A stretch of 64,000 bases of DNA from Sphaerulina vaccinii (lineage: Eukaryota; Ascomycota; Dothideomycetes; Mycosphaerellales; Mycosphaerellaceae), in NCBI GenBank assembly GCA_022570795.1, contig JAKUDP010000001.1, forward strand, positions 4,030,001 to 4,094,000, given 5' to 3'. The notes under the pieces were generated by a model. That model was not told the origin of the DNA. It did not search any database and saw only the letters and a program-made list of their open reading frames with translations. The translations under genes and the position numbers were made by a program. This document shows, in pieces, positions 39,598 to 50,411 of this stretch (its first letter is position 1; each line of letters begins with the position of its first letter).

Positions 39598-40411
39598 TCA
39601 GGAGTGTCTCGTCACACTCCCTCCCTGCTTCGAACAATCCACAATCCACTTATCCAGACTCATATGCTTGATGACAGTACTGAACCCCTTCGCAGCAGTA
39701 TTCTGGCAAACACTCTTGATTTTCCAGCAGAAGGTGTTCCAGTAACGTACTCAATCTCAAACACCGGCTTACCCTTTGCAATGAAAGGTCGATATTTCGG
39801 GCACTCATTGTACTGTTGACATTGCTCGTTGACTTCGAAGTCGACAACATCAATGACTTTGCTGACAACATCATCCCCGTTCTTCAGACCAATCGCGAGG
39901 CCCTGAGAGTGAGCTTCCGCGGCGAGGAAGCGAATGTAGTTGACTGCGTCGTCTTGAGTGAGGTTGAAACCACCTCCGTTGTGCAGGTAGGCGTCAATGT
40001 TATCCGGATCGATAGCATCGCAGCCTCGGTTCTTGGCTTCTTTGATGCGAGACTTCATGATGGCTCGAATGCCATCTGCTCGAGTATCGACCCAGCGTTC
40101 GCCTGCCCACTCATCGAGGTTCGCCCCAAGGCTTTGTGGTTGGCTTCGGAACAGCTGGGCATCTGGACGCCATTCTTCGTATTGCGTGGAGAAGTAGCAG
40201 ATGGTCTTGTAGCCTTTGCTTTTGATCGTAGCTCATTCGCTTTGCTGTTGTCGAAGAGGTCGCCGTCAATGGCTTGGACTTCGGGTAAGCTGGCTGGATC
40301 GAGGACCTCGGACAGTATGATTCGCCAGGTTGTGCCGTTCTTGGGCTGCCACCAGGCGTCGACTGCTGAGGCGGAGAGGAGAACTGCTGCTAAGTGCGAG
40401 CAATGCATCAT
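39598..40411 (-). pseudogene. GH114-type endo-polygalactosaminidase-like gene with two single-base frameshifts
   Basis: The minus strand encodes, in three successive frames, the full order of a GH114 secreted glycosidase (galactosaminogalactan hydrolase family). Order: a signal peptide (CSHLAAVLLSASAVDA), WRIILSEVLDP, then GYKTICYFSTQYEEWRPD, GERWVDTRADGIRAIMKSRI, RGCDAIDPDNIDAY, GLAIGLKNGDD, NEQCQQYNEC, FEIEY and, in the last frame, GFSTVIKHMSLDKWIVDC. The first frame change falls at an A-run (plus-strand TTTT at 40220-40223), the second at a T-run (plus AAA at 39708-39710); each looks like one missing base. There is no intron-sized gap at either place. Either the assembly undercalls homopolymers or the gene is a very young pseudogene. 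The usual EPDN motif reads DPDN. Confidence 0.8.
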
Positions 40412-41315
40412 ATTGAATGAGAAGCTGGTCCTGGAGGTGGTCCCAAGGTATATGGGCTATCCGTGGCTTCATGTACCTGACTTTGATCGGACTTCAGCTG
40501 GATAGTAATGTGCTTTCTTCAGTCCATACCTCCTAGGTCTCGCAATGCTAAGATGAATCCTTCAGCTTGGCTTGGATGACCATTTGTACACTGCGTTTCG
40601 CTGTGCAGGTCGCACATGTACCACAAAATAGAATGTCAGCTCGGCTCTTGTACCATAATCAGGACTTGGCGTTGGAGGTGCTCTTTCACCAGCCTGAACA
40701 TCTTGCGGCAGCACAAGAATGACATGGCGCCAGTACGCGTGGAATGGCGGCTGTAGTGTATGAGCAGATCGCTTAAGCTTGATCTCTTGGGCAGTCCATG
40801 GTCTGCTCAGATGAAGGAGTTCATCCCAGGCGTACCTTCAGCGTAGTCGCGAAGGTCCAGACCACGGTTGCGGCATGTCCTGAGTGAGACATGCTCGCCA
40901 CAGGCATCGTTTGTGCATGGTGAAGGTCACGCAGCCGAAGAGAGATCCCCATGTGGTATGACGAGCGCCTGATGACTTCCCACTCAAATAGTGATGATTA
41001 GCAGCACTCGCCGTGCGAGGTGATGTTGATGGAAAAGATAGGGCGTGCCAGAACTTCAGGTTGTGGTTCCGATTCCCTTCCCCCGACTTTTGCAAACATG
41101 AGTTTCACGGCTTCGGCAATGGTGGCCTCGGTCCAGAGGGATCTCCGCCAGAGCTCGACAATGCTCTAGCGCCATCATCGTATGAGCTGCTTGTAAGTCA
41201 CTATTGTGTGTGGTGTAAGTGAACAGTCTTACTCTCGATATCGTCTTCATATCACTTCAAGTCCAGGAAGACCTTATCAGCCAATCTAAAGACAACAGCT
41301 TACGAAGCCTCCAAC
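40412..41315. other. divergent intergenic stretch
   Basis: Shared upstream region of GH114 and the alcohol dehydrogenase gene; no supported gene. CTCGATATCGTC at 41234 and nearby text form the likely 5' leader of the dehydrogenase. Confidence 0.4.
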
Positions 41316-42452
41316 ATGCCCAAGGCACTCGTAATCGAGAAGATCGATGGAAAGCCAGGCAAGGTGTATTACCCTCTCAAGACCATCGAACAGCCTGTCC
41401 CTGAACCGAAAGACAACGAATTGGTGGTCAAGATCACATCCGCCGCCCTCAACCACCGCGACCTCTTCATCCGTCAAGCTCTCTATGGAGCCATTGGTTT
41501 TGGTGTACCACTTCTGGCAGATGGATGTGGAATAGTCGTTAAGACTGGAAGCTCTTCAGAAGCGAAGAAGTGGCAAGGGAAGCGAGTCATCCTCAACCCA
41601 GGTCATGGCTGGGACTCTGACCCTGACGGACCCGAGAGCAAGACGGGATATGCTATTCTCGGAGGCACGAAACTGAATCCTCTGGGCACAGCAGTGGAAA
41701 TGCTCGCAGTTGATGCAAGTGAGGTCGAAGAGGCGCCCAAGCATCTCACAAGCAATGAAGCTGCTGCTCTACCTTTGGCAGGTCTGACAGCCTGGAGAGC
41801 AGTAATGACGAAGAGTGGACAAGCGAAACCTGGGAGAAACATTCTCATCACGGGCATTGGCGGTGGTGTAGCTGTCATGGCACTTCTGTATTCCGTCGCA
41901 GCAGGCGCCAATGTCTACGTCAGCTCAGGCAGCCAGGAGAAGATCGACAAGGCTGTCAGCCTAGGCGCGAAGGGCGGCATCAACTACAAGGAAGCCGATT
42001 GGGATAAGAAGCTCAAGGCTATGCTGCCGAAGGATAGGCAGAAGCTTGATGCTATTATCGATGGTGCTGGTGGTGATGTTGTGATGAGAGGCGCTAAGCT
42101 GTTGAGAGTAAGTTCAGGCTTCATTTAGTGACTCACGAAGCTAACACGTTTACAGGATGGTGGTATCATCTCGCAGTATGGTATGACTGTTGGACCGAAA
42201 ATGACATGGACCATGCCGGCTGTTCTCAAGAACATCGAACTCCGTGGTTCCACTATGGGTTCAAGGAAGGAGTTTGCCGAGTTGGTGAAGTTTGTCAGCG
42301 AGAAGGGCCTCAGGCCACTTGTGAGCAGGTCTGTGAAGGGTATCGACAACATCAAGGACATCGACAGCTTGTTTGATGATATGAATAAGGGAACGCAGCT
42401 TGGGAAGTTGGTGATTGAGATCTCGCCCGAAGACAGCAAGAGCAAGTTGTAG
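41316..42452 (+). CDS. MDR (zinc-type) alcohol dehydrogenase-like protein, join(41316..42107,42156..42452)
   Basis: A 48-bp intron (42108..42155, GTAAGT..TTACAG, branch GCTAACA) joins two exons to 362 residues. Medium-chain dehydrogenase/reductase features: N-terminal catalytic domain with NELVVKITSAALNHRDLFIRQ and PLLADGCGIV, a Rossmann fold with ILITGIGGGVAVMALLYSVAAGANVYVSSGS, LGAKGGINYKEADW and AIIDGAGGD. The catalytic-Cys/His pattern and four-Cys structural zinc loop of classical ADHs are not evident, so it may be a zinc-independent quinone-oxidoreductase-like member of the fungal YogA-type group. It would act as an NAD(P)H-dependent oxidoreductase in the cytosol; the substrate is unknown. 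The intron sits just before the conserved DGGIISQYG. Confidence 0.9.
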
Positions 42453-42770
42453 GGAGTTTGGTGTATGTAATGACTGACATGATAGGGACTACCGACAACA
42501 GAAGATGTGCCATGTGGCTTCCACGACTACCGAACCGCGAAGATTCGTCAAGGTAACTGCCTACCGTGGGTCCATGGAAGGTTTTTTCTTTCGTATGTGA
42601 GGACACTGATTAGCAGTATAAAATCTTGCATTGGACACTTGACAAAAGTTCATACAGAACTCAGCATACAACACCACCCCTTCTCCACTACAAGGTACTC
42701 AAGATTTGAGAAGACACCTCGTCTCCAACCACCGGACTATCGCGTCTTGTTCGACTACAACGCTCTTACG
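42453..42770. other. intergenic stretch with direct repeat
   Basis: Upstream of the next F-box-like gene. The block starting GCCATGTGGCTTCCACGACT (42510) recurs in changed form after that gene (from 43688). Confidence 0.4.
42617..42623 (+). promoter_or_regulatory. TATA box
   Basis: TATAAAA 148 bp before the ATG at 42771, with a CA-rich leader after it. Position and match support promoter use. Confidence 0.45.
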
Positions 42771-43658
42771 ATGGCTGTCACCTCGACGGAGATGACGATG
42801 AATAAGCAGACCACCGCATCCACGCCGAGAGGCCACAAGAGCTCCTTTCAACTCGGCCTCCTCGGTCTCTTACCCCTGGAGCTTCGCTACCGGATCTACA
42901 GCTTTCTCCGATGCTGTGACTATCTTGGCAACGAGTATTCGGTTGGAGGCCAGCCCAGTGGTAATGCTCTCGAGCTTGGGATCCTGCCTGACGACGATGC
43001 TCATGCTCTCATGAACGCTCACCCATCACTGGCGGAGGAGATGTACCAACGCATATACCCGATTGGCGAAGACTTGGGTTGCACGTTTTATGCTTCTCCA
43101 TTCCAAGCCTCTCCATACGCTCCTCGACCGAAAAGACTTCCTGTCCCATGGTATCCCACGCGAGGCCTAAATCTCCAGCGAATACAGAACCTCGATATTG
43201 AGGTACAGTACCGCGCTGATTGGAAGACGTCGCCATACGTATGCCTATCACAGGTGAAGATTATCAGATCGAATATATCGCGCCTCGTCACGCTTATACA
43301 GGAGACTGGTCTCGTCTTCTCAAGAATCTCGATGTTGTTAGTCGACGATGATCTTTGGACTGTTTCGGGCATGGAAGACTTTGCGAGCGACACTGAGATG
43401 GTGAAACGGGAGTTCTTGCCGCTGGGGGATCAGGAGTTGGAACCAATTATGAATTACATTCTTAAGCCTTTGAGAAGACTGAGAAGACTGGGAAAGAGGT
43501 ATGTTGAGGAAAAGGACAGAGACGATGGCGCAGAGTATCGTTGCCTTTCTGCGATTCATTCGCTGCCTCGTATTTCCTTGAATCTCAGCATCGGTCTGCG
43601 CGTGGAGAAGACGGCAGAGCCAATGGCGGATGAGGACGAGCAGACGACGGGTGAATAA
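42771..43658 (+). CDS. F-box-like fungal protein
   Basis: 295 residues from the ATG at 42771; the frame is open back to 42507, but that part overlaps the TATA box and leader. LGLLPLELRYRIYSFL (about residues 28-43) is the F-box-like motif. A middle block with RIQNLDIEVQYRADW and ISRLVTLIQETG resembles the body of related fungal families that precede it with a short N-terminus. It is not close to the 8130/16550 pair. A Leu/Arg-rich helix (ILKPLRRLRRLGKRYVEEKDRDD) follows near residue 235. The gene lies between degenerate direct repeats. Confidence 0.65.
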   Translation: MAVTSTEMTMNKQTTASTPRGHKSSFQLGLLGLLPLELRYRIYSFLRCCDYLGNEYSVGGQPSGNALELGILPDDDAHALMNAHPSLAEEMYQRIYPIGEDLGCTFYASPFQASPYAPRPKRLPVPWYPTRGLNLQRIQNLDIEVQYRADWKTSPYVCLSQVKIIRSNISRLVTLIQETGLVFSRISMLLVDDDLWTVSGMEDFASDTEMVKREFLPLGDQELEPIMNYILKPLRRLRRLGKRYVEEKDRDDGAEYRCLSAIHSLPRISLNLSIGLRVEKTAEPMADEDEQTTGE

Positions 43659-43687
43659 TCGACGAGGAAGTGGTAGTGAGCACTTTG

Positions 43688-43760
43688 CCATGTGGCTGCC
43701 ATGACTGAGGTAATGGAGGAGCCACGATTCGCCAAGTCAACTGCGTACCACGGATCAGTC
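43688..43760. repeat. degenerate direct repeat flanking the F-box-like gene
   Basis: GCCATGTGGCTGCCATGACT, then GATTCGCCAAGTCAACTGCGTACCACGG, parallels GCCATGTGGCTTCCACGACT and GATTCGTCAAGGTAACTGCCTACCGTGG at 42510-42575. An insertion of about 10 bp separates the halves. Confidence 0.5.
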
Positions 43761-44204
43761 AAGCAGTCAGAAAGTCACACCGCTGGCAGCTCAACACGCC
43801 GCCTTTCATACATCCAACTACAACACAATACACACTTCTGGCGAATCACCTCAACTCTGTTACGCGCGAAGTCTACGCTACTGCGCGTAGCTCTACAACG
43901 ATAGATCCCAGCAAGCAATGATGGCAAGACTCCCGAACAAGCGCACGCACTACTCTGTAGACATCGCTGCCTTTAGAGAGAAGAGGTTGATCTGTCTAGA
44001 AGAGGCCAGCCCTATGAAAAGGGCTGTCTATCGCGCGAAGCCTGTACTTCGGTCGGAGCATCCTAACGACCTCGAGCACCTACCACGCCGCTTCGGCGTA
44101 GTAATGCCCGGCAGTCGCTCGCAGACGAGACGTACGATAGTTGGTGGCCTCCCCTGGCTTGCTCGATCGGCTCCTACTAGAGCTACGCCAACAGATATAT
44201 AGCT

Positions 44205-44815
44205 ATATTCAACACTAGGACGAATACTAGAACATTCTGCATATCGGGATTATACCTGGGGAAAATAAGTACGGACTAATTAATACTTACCCTATATTAG
44301 CCGAAGAAGTCTTTGAAAATAGTCGTAGGACGATAAAGGCTAAGCTACTTAGCTATAATCTCTATACTAGCTAGTCTAACAAAATACCTATTATATAGGC
44401 TCTAGGCCCTAGGTTGCCTAGCTAAAAAATATTACTAAATATATTAATCTAGTTATTTGCAATTTTTTAATAGATATAAATACTCTAATATATAAGTAGT
44501 ATAAAATATAAAAAAGTAATACTTATAGAAAAAATTATTTTAAAGTTCTATAGATCTAGCTTAATATATAAAACTATAGACCTATAGGCTTTTATAAAGT
44601 TATTTTAAAATCTACTCGATATAATAGGTTACTAGAAAAGCTACTTTAGATACTTTACTATTATTCTATTAGTTTTAGGTAACTCTAATAGAGTAGCTAA
44701 TCTTATTATAGACTATATTTATTTAAGTAAGTATAAAATAGCTTATATACTTCTATACTATACTAGTATATATATAGAAATTCTATTAGTATAGGAGCAC
44801 GAAGCTCCGTACTTA
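44205..44815. mobile_element. AT-rich RIP-like relic
   Basis: About 600 bp whose composition drops sharply in G+C compared with all neighbours. TA dinucleotides dominate (TATATAG, CTATACTA, TTATATA), and stops occur in every frame. Such islands are the usual product of repeat-induced point mutation acting on a transposon copy. No transposase remnant can be read. The borders are abrupt, near 44205 and 44790-44815. Confidence 0.6.
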
Positions 44816-44880
44816 CTTTACGTATATAGTTCTTATACAGACTGCTGTCCAGATTATGTAACACCGCGAACTTGAAGCAC

Positions 44881-45349
44881 GAATCGGGCCAAAGAGGATC
44901 GGGCAGCCCAAGTCTATAGCCTAAAGCCCATACATAAGACCTTGCATAACCTAATACCCTAATCAATATTCTATCAATTTCTCTATCAAAGAGCTTCGAT
45001 ACCACCTTCCTCCGAATAGGAATTATATTTGTCGACAGCAAAGGAGGCGAGCGAAGTAAGTACCCTCGGATTTCTTCGAGGAGAGAGGGAGGAGGCACGA
45101 CGACCGGAAGCGACGCAGAAGTCTTAGAGACAGGTACGATATCCGACTGCGCGAGGCAAGCACGTCATTCAAAGTAGCTAGCATATACAGATTGTATTCG
45201 ACGACCGAGCCGAAGGCGAGAGAGGCGCTGTTGAAAGACGACAGAGGGTGCGTCTATTCATTTCTTGTAACCAAAGCTGTTTTATGCATAGACTTATGCT
45301 TGGACGCTAGGCTGTAGGGTTGGGCTGTCCGGATCCTCTTTGGAATCGG
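44881..45349. repeat. inverted-repeat element beside the AT island
   Basis: The arm 44881..44938 (GGCCAAAGAGGATC..GGGCAGCCCAA..AGCCT..CATAAG) recurs inverted at 45291..45349 with about three quarters identity. The 350 bp between the arms are GC-richer and carry no clear gene. It may be a miniature inverted-repeat element or two insertions of one repeat. Confidence 0.5.
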
Positions 45350-45942
45350 GCTAGCTTAAGGAGAACCTGGTTCACGATCTCTTCGCACAACGCGTACTCA
45401 AAGCGTTCGTACGTCGACAACGACTTTCTTACGAGGCTCGAGCAGCGCTTGCCATGTTTCCAACACTTGACCTCCCTGAAGCTGGCACTGGAAGTCCCGT
45501 GAATAGCAGACGTCGAGGTGCGCGAATCGCTGGATTAGAACACCCTAGATATGATCTGGACCAGATGCATGCGGATGCTCTGCATCAACTGCACGGATGG
45601 CTTTGTGTTGCCACTAATCTGGAAGTCCTCGCGCTTAAATCGCGTGCAGACAGCAGAGACTTTGCAGATCTGCTCGCCATTCCGCTGGCTGAGGGAACAG
45701 CTCCTCCTTTCCAGCGACTCCGTAAGCTGACTCTTTGGGGACAAGACATTCCGAAGTCGACACTGCTTGACTTTATTGGCAGACATTCGTCCACACTCCA
45801 ACTTCCGGACCTGCAACTCATCAAGGACAAAGCTCAACTGCATCCAGACATCAAGCAAGAGATCAACGCAGCGATGGGCAAAGAGTTCAAGTTGGAACTT
45901 GTGAATGTCTATGATCATGTCAGTCGCATGTCAGGGCTGTGA
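45350..45942 (+). pseudogene. 5'-truncated LRR/F-box-type gene fragment
   Basis: Two overlapping frames carry leucine-rich segments: NAYSKRSYVDNDFLTRLEQRLPCFQHLTSLKLALEVP in the frame ending at 45502, and LHGWLCVATNLEVLALKS..FQRLRKLTLWGQDIPKSTLLDFIGRHSSTLQ in the frame 45454..45942. They read like consecutive pieces of one protein of the fungal F-box/LRR type, but no GT..AG intron joins them in phase. There is no N-terminal F-box; the 5' side runs into the inverted-repeat element. A truncated, frameshifted relic is the simplest reading. Alternatively a short gene starts at 45454 (162 residues). Confidence 0.45.
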
Positions 45943-46097
45943 AAGACTATCAGCTGCAACCTCGAAACCATCTGCAGCCACCAAGCCACGAGAGCGCCAC
46001 CACTCGCACATCGCCTGATCGCTCGTCAGCGCTTAGCATAGCATGAACGAGCAGCAATCCACGGACCTGTTCTGCGCCTCACTCAGCTTTCAACGCT

Positions 46098-47855
46098 TTG
46101 AGCATCATGTCGACTCGTCGAGACCCTCATCCCGGGCACCAGATCTTCACGTACACGCTTCTCCCGCAGGACCACATTCGAGTGATTGAGCTTACGCCAT
46201 CTGAGGATTTGCGCTTTCCGCTACAATGTCGCATGCGAGATCTGAATCTCGCAGAACATTGGCAGTCGAATCGCAGATTTGAGAGTCGGACCCCTGGCAG
46301 TCTAAGAGAGAGTTCCCTGGGCCCAGACAAACAGCCGTACCAGACACTGTCTTACGCATGGGGCGATTCGGGAGTGACGAGCTACATCCAATGCCAGAGT
46401 GATGTTTCGACTGGCCTGCTCGGTATCTTTGACAACCTTGATCTTGCTCTGCGGCGGATTCGTAATGAGTATCATCTGAATTCCATGCATCCTTCGGAGT
46501 GTCTTCTATGGGTTGACAGCATATGCATCAATCAGTCAGATGAAGAAGAGAAACAAGATCAAGTGCAGATGATGGCTCGCATATATGAGAAAGCCGATCG
46601 TCTTTGTGTCTGGCTCGGGGAACTCGAATGCAAAGAAGATGGCAAAGCGATCCTCCAGCTGCTCAAGCGTTCCGAGGGCAGCGAGCTAGATGTCAACGAT
46701 GTTGTATGCCAACAGTTGGCTTTGAGATCCCTACTGCGATCTTCATGGTTCGGGCGAAGATGGGTCATCCAGGAGACGTTTATGTCCGAGCCTTTCAGGA
46801 TCTGGATTCTTTTTGGTGCTCATACAATTCGATACCAAGAGTTCCGGACGATGCTGCAACGTACAAGTACGCTTCAGGCTGCCGGACCCATGGCTCACGA
46901 TCGTCGGGGACGAGTAGGGAAAGCATATCAAATGAACGTTGTGGCTTCTTCCCTGCCGCTGCTCGAGAGCTTACAAAGATTCGAGGGTTTCCAATGTCGC
47001 GACGATCACGATCTCGTCTACGCTCTGCTCTCAATCAGTGAAGATCGAGCTCTCATGCTCAGACCAGTGGTTCCAGACTATCGAGCCGACATCGAACAGC
47101 TGTTCCTTGATGTGGCTGTCACATATGCCACCCAAGACTTTCTTGTGCCGTTGTTGCTTGCAGCCTCTTGCAGGTCAAGTCCCCATGGCGGAATCCAGAG
47201 GACAAGATTGCCATCTTGGGTACCAGACTGGCGTTGTGCGGTTAGGTATACTTCGGATCGTCATGCGAGAGCTGCAAGTTTTGATAATGTGCACTTCTGT
47301 CACCCCCTGAAGGAATGCTACTGCTTCGTGCCAGCTGATATGCGAGAAACTCAGCTAGAAGTGGAGGCGTGCCGCTACGGCGTGATGAGCCACATATCCA
47401 TAAACCGATCTCGAGGGTGGGAGCTACGAGTCGAAGGTATTTTGCTGCTGCCTTGCCTGGATCCGATGTGTAAGTTGAGCAAGTGTCTCTATCATGATCT
47501 GCGCAACCGTCGCAAGCAGCCTCGGCTGGAATATCAGAGACGACCATACCAGAGATTGGAGAGAGCATGCTCAGAAGATGCCGGCTTGACTCCTGGTAGC
47601 TCAAACGATGAAAGCTCAGAAAGCCACCGCACCATACCTTCTTTGAGTAGTAATCAGGCAATTCTGGCATTCCAGACACTGCATGGAAAGAAGGCTGGCC
47701 ATGTAGGCTACTCGAAGAAAGCCTTCGTGCTCAAAAGCAGAACTGGGAGGCGTGCCAAGGTGTCTTCGAAGTTCGTGCTAGAGTCTTGCTTCGATCTCAA
47801 TGTTGCTGAAATTGACATCTCCGGAGTTGGATTGAGCACTGTGATGATTTGCTGA
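46098..47855 (+). CDS. heterokaryon incompatibility (HET) domain protein
   Basis: 585 residues in one exon; ATGs at 46098 and 46107 are both possible. The HET domain covers about residues 75-225 with its three blocks: QPYQTLSYAWGD, LLWVDSICINQSDEEEKQDQVQMMARIYEKADRLCVWLGE and SSWFGRRWVIQE. HET proteins trigger programmed cell death when unlike hyphae fuse. The C-terminal region includes the common LVYALLSI and PSWVPDWR words, then a Ser-rich, low-complexity part. There is no NACHT or other partner domain. The gene looks intact although it sits between relics, a setting common for rapidly evolving HET genes. Confidence 0.92.
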   Translation: MSIMSTRRDPHPGHQIFTYTLLPQDHIRVIELTPSEDLRFPLQCRMRDLNLAEHWQSNRRFESRTPGSLRESSLGPDKQPYQTLSYAWGDSGVTSYIQCQSDVSTGLLGIFDNLDLALRRIRNEYHLNSMHPSECLLWVDSICINQSDEEEKQDQVQMMARIYEKADRLCVWLGELECKEDGKAILQLLKRSEGSELDVNDVVCQQLALRSLLRSSWFGRRWVIQETFMSEPFRIWILFGAHTIRYQEFRTMLQRTSTLQAAGPMAHDRRGRVGKAYQMNVVASSLPLLESLQRFEGFQCRDDHDLVYALLSISEDRALMLRPVVPDYRADIEQLFLDVAVTYATQDFLVPLLLAASCRSSPHGGIQRTRLPSWVPDWRCAVRYTSDRHARAASFDNVHFCHPLKECYCFVPADMRETQLEVEACRYGVMSHISINRSRGWELRVEGILLLPCLDPMCKLSKCLYHDLRNRRKQPRLEYQRRPYQRLERACSEDAGLTPGSSNDESSESHRTIPSLSSNQAILAFQTLHGKKAGHVGYSKKAFVLKSRTGRRAKVSSKFVLESCFDLNVAEIDISGVGLSTVMIC

Positions 47856-47948
47856 GAAGCCAGTTCGAAGAACGCTTGCTATATCTGCACTATCAAGATA
47901 TCTCTGGCACCAGCATTTGCATACATAGCCCAGCGCTAGTTTATAGAG

Positions 47949-50197
47949 TCACTCTCGGAACAGCGCCTTGGAATCCGGCAATCTCCCCAGGAACTCACAC
48001 AAGTTGTCCATCTCATTACGATTCCCGCCTCGCTCCAAGATGCTTGTTCGAAAGCGTTCCCAAGTCTCTCTATCTCGCGGACTACTGGCAAATTGAGTGA
48101 ATATATCTGCAGCGAACACTTTTGCGCTAAGGTAGCCGTAGAAGCCCGCATCGTAGCCAGCGAGGAGATGGAAGAAGTCTGTATGAGGATGACCACGATC
48201 CTCGGGAAGCTCAAGAAGTCCCAAGTGTGCCTCGAGATCAGTTTAAACTCTCGCAATGTCCATGGTCATGCAGGCCTCTGTGGATGAAGGATCATGAACG
48301 GCTATGTCGAAGCGGGCATAGATACTGCCCGTGGTGGTCAGCATTAGGCACTGATGCATCATGTCTTTACTCGGAAGTATGCAGACAACTCACAGTTGAC
48401 GAAGCATGTCAAGGGCTCGAAAGGCATCACGGTGCTGTACCAGTGGCTTCACTAGGTCATCAGGTATTGTAGCTGCGGGCTTACTTTGGCTTGGATTCTG
48501 GATCTTCCATTCTTGAAGCAGTAGAGGATCCATTGTTGTGTAGTGACAGCTCAGAAACTTCAGCTCGTCTTCGATCCAGCACCAGTTCTCCAGCATGGTG
48601 CTGAAGGACTCGGAATACTCTAGCGGCGACCGCCAGCCGTGGAAGGTCGAGTATTGCGTACGAGACACGATGTCATGTATGCCGTGGCCGAGCTCTATGG
48701 GTACAACTCAGTGCACTGTTATCGGAACGCCCTGCAGTAGCACTTACCGTGGAAGAGAGACACCATCTGCTCATGTTTGAGCAAAATGCACGAGCCCGCA
48801 GGCGTCAAAGGCGGGAAATTGCAAATCAAGAGAGTTGCTGGATACACACGCTTGCCATCCGCATCGATAAAAGACTGTAGCGAATGGTCAGAAGCAACAA
48901 TACCACAATGACAGCGACTCGCATACCGGGCGCAGGTTTACGTTCTGACATCCTTGATGCTTGTGTGGTCGGGACATTGGATCCATGTACAGGTATCCTA
49001 TGAAGATGTCTTCTTTCGTGGCCTGTTGTCCCATACCTCCCAGACTTCTACTTCTGGACTCCATACTACAGGGGATAAGATCTTCTTGCAGCGCATTTAG
49101 AGGCAAAAAGAGAATAGTTCCAGCATACGGGGAACCACAACCTTGATTGGAAAGTACTCGGCGAGTCTCGTATGATCGATCGACATGGTTTCAAGTGCAA
49201 GGCGCTTATAGTATGAATAGTCCCAAGCTGTCAAAGTCTGAGACTTGTGGTCCTGCATGGATGCAAGTTCCTTCCCCGCCTGAGGTATAAGGACCTCTTC
49301 CAGGCTGTCCAAGAAGTCATACACCCACTTCGTGGTCTTCGCGAGTCTTCTTTCCAGCCTGAACGCAGCATGGCTGGGATATCCAAGCAGATGTGCGTTG
49401 GCTTCTCGAAGCATGATCACCTCCTTGAAGATGGGCAAATTCTCCGGAAGTTTCGACCGGTAGGCAATGTACAGGCGTTCCCTCACGCGAGGATCCTTTG
49501 CATATCGCATCACTGCTGAAACGTCAGAGTACTTCAGCGATACGAAACACTTTTGACTGCTACTGGCCGGATCCACCTGCTTGGCTGCGTCTCGGAATCG
49601 AACAAGATCTTGCTCCAATACGCCGTCCAGCTCAGCTTCGGAGAACCATAAGCCTTCGGATGCGCTCCTGGTGTTCTTGGTGAACTCGCTTCGCAGGCCA
49701 TCTATGGTCTTTCTCCTTGCAAGATACTCGGCGATACCTTCGGGACTCAAGCGCCCGTGACCACATCGAGAGAAGTCAGATAGCATATCATCCAAGTACT
49801 TCGTCGACTCGAAGTCTAAATCCTCTTTCCCATCCTTGACAGCTTGCAACAAGAGATAGATGTCATGTCGGTCTCCAAACTCGCTCCACGCGCTTTCCCA
49901 TAGGGTCTCTGCTTCCTGTGAAGCCGCCCTGGTAGACACGTCAGGTGAAGCATACTTGTACATTGCGATCACTCCGATAGAGTCTTCCATTCCATGTCAG
50001 GCATTGATCATTGGCCTGACGACATTCTCGAATGTCGCATCATCAGAACTGACTTCTTGGACAATGTGATCTTGTACTGCTCGCACTGAGGCAATATGTG
50101 CTTTGGTCAAGCGAATGATGTCGCTCGCGGCGATGAGCTTCGGAGGAGGCTGGGGTGGAGGCGCAGAAGTGCACATCCTGTTCAACTTGCACGCCAA
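47949..50197 (-). pseudogene. M3-family oligopeptidase (thimet/MepB-like) pseudogene
   Basis: Exons near 49997..50197, 48928..49990, 48749..48874, 48395..48694 and 47949..48324 together follow a whole M3 zinc oligopeptidase of about 690 residues. Readable parts: DATFENVVRPMI, GVIAMYKYASPD, AHLLGYPSHAAFRLE, EYFPIKVVVPRMLELF, EVEVWEVWD, IFIGYLYMDP, zinc site FHELGHGIHDIVSRT (formed across an intact intron), FHGWRSPLEYSESFSTMLENWCW and GGYDAGFYGYL-like AGYDAGFYGYLSAKV. Splice sites are intact, but there are four lesions: a frameshift at 49990-49997, in-frame TAA at 49097-49099, a frameshift near 49012-49027 and in-frame TAA at 48243-48245. The number of lesions makes sequencing error unlikely. 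In life such enzymes degrade cytosolic peptides. Confidence 0.8.
48928..48928 (-). other. intact splice junction in the M3 pseudogene
   Basis: The junction CGCCCG|GTATGCG..CTACAG|TCTTTTATC still joins in phase (NLRP|SFIDADGK), showing that decay began after the gene had its introns. Confidence 0.5.
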
Positions 50198-50411
50198 ATT
50201 GTTCTCCTCTTGTCTCCAACTTGGAATCTTCCTTCAGTTCCGACCCACTCTCGAGGACCAGTGGACACTATCAGCATGTGTTGCGTGATGCCTCGAGGCG
50301 TCCGTACGACCCTAGCTTATCGAGCGGGGGGACAGGGCTCAATGTGGAAGTCCATGCCGGCAGCCTATGAGGCTTCCCGTGAGGGCCGCCAGACGTGGTG
50401 TGTTCCAGGAT

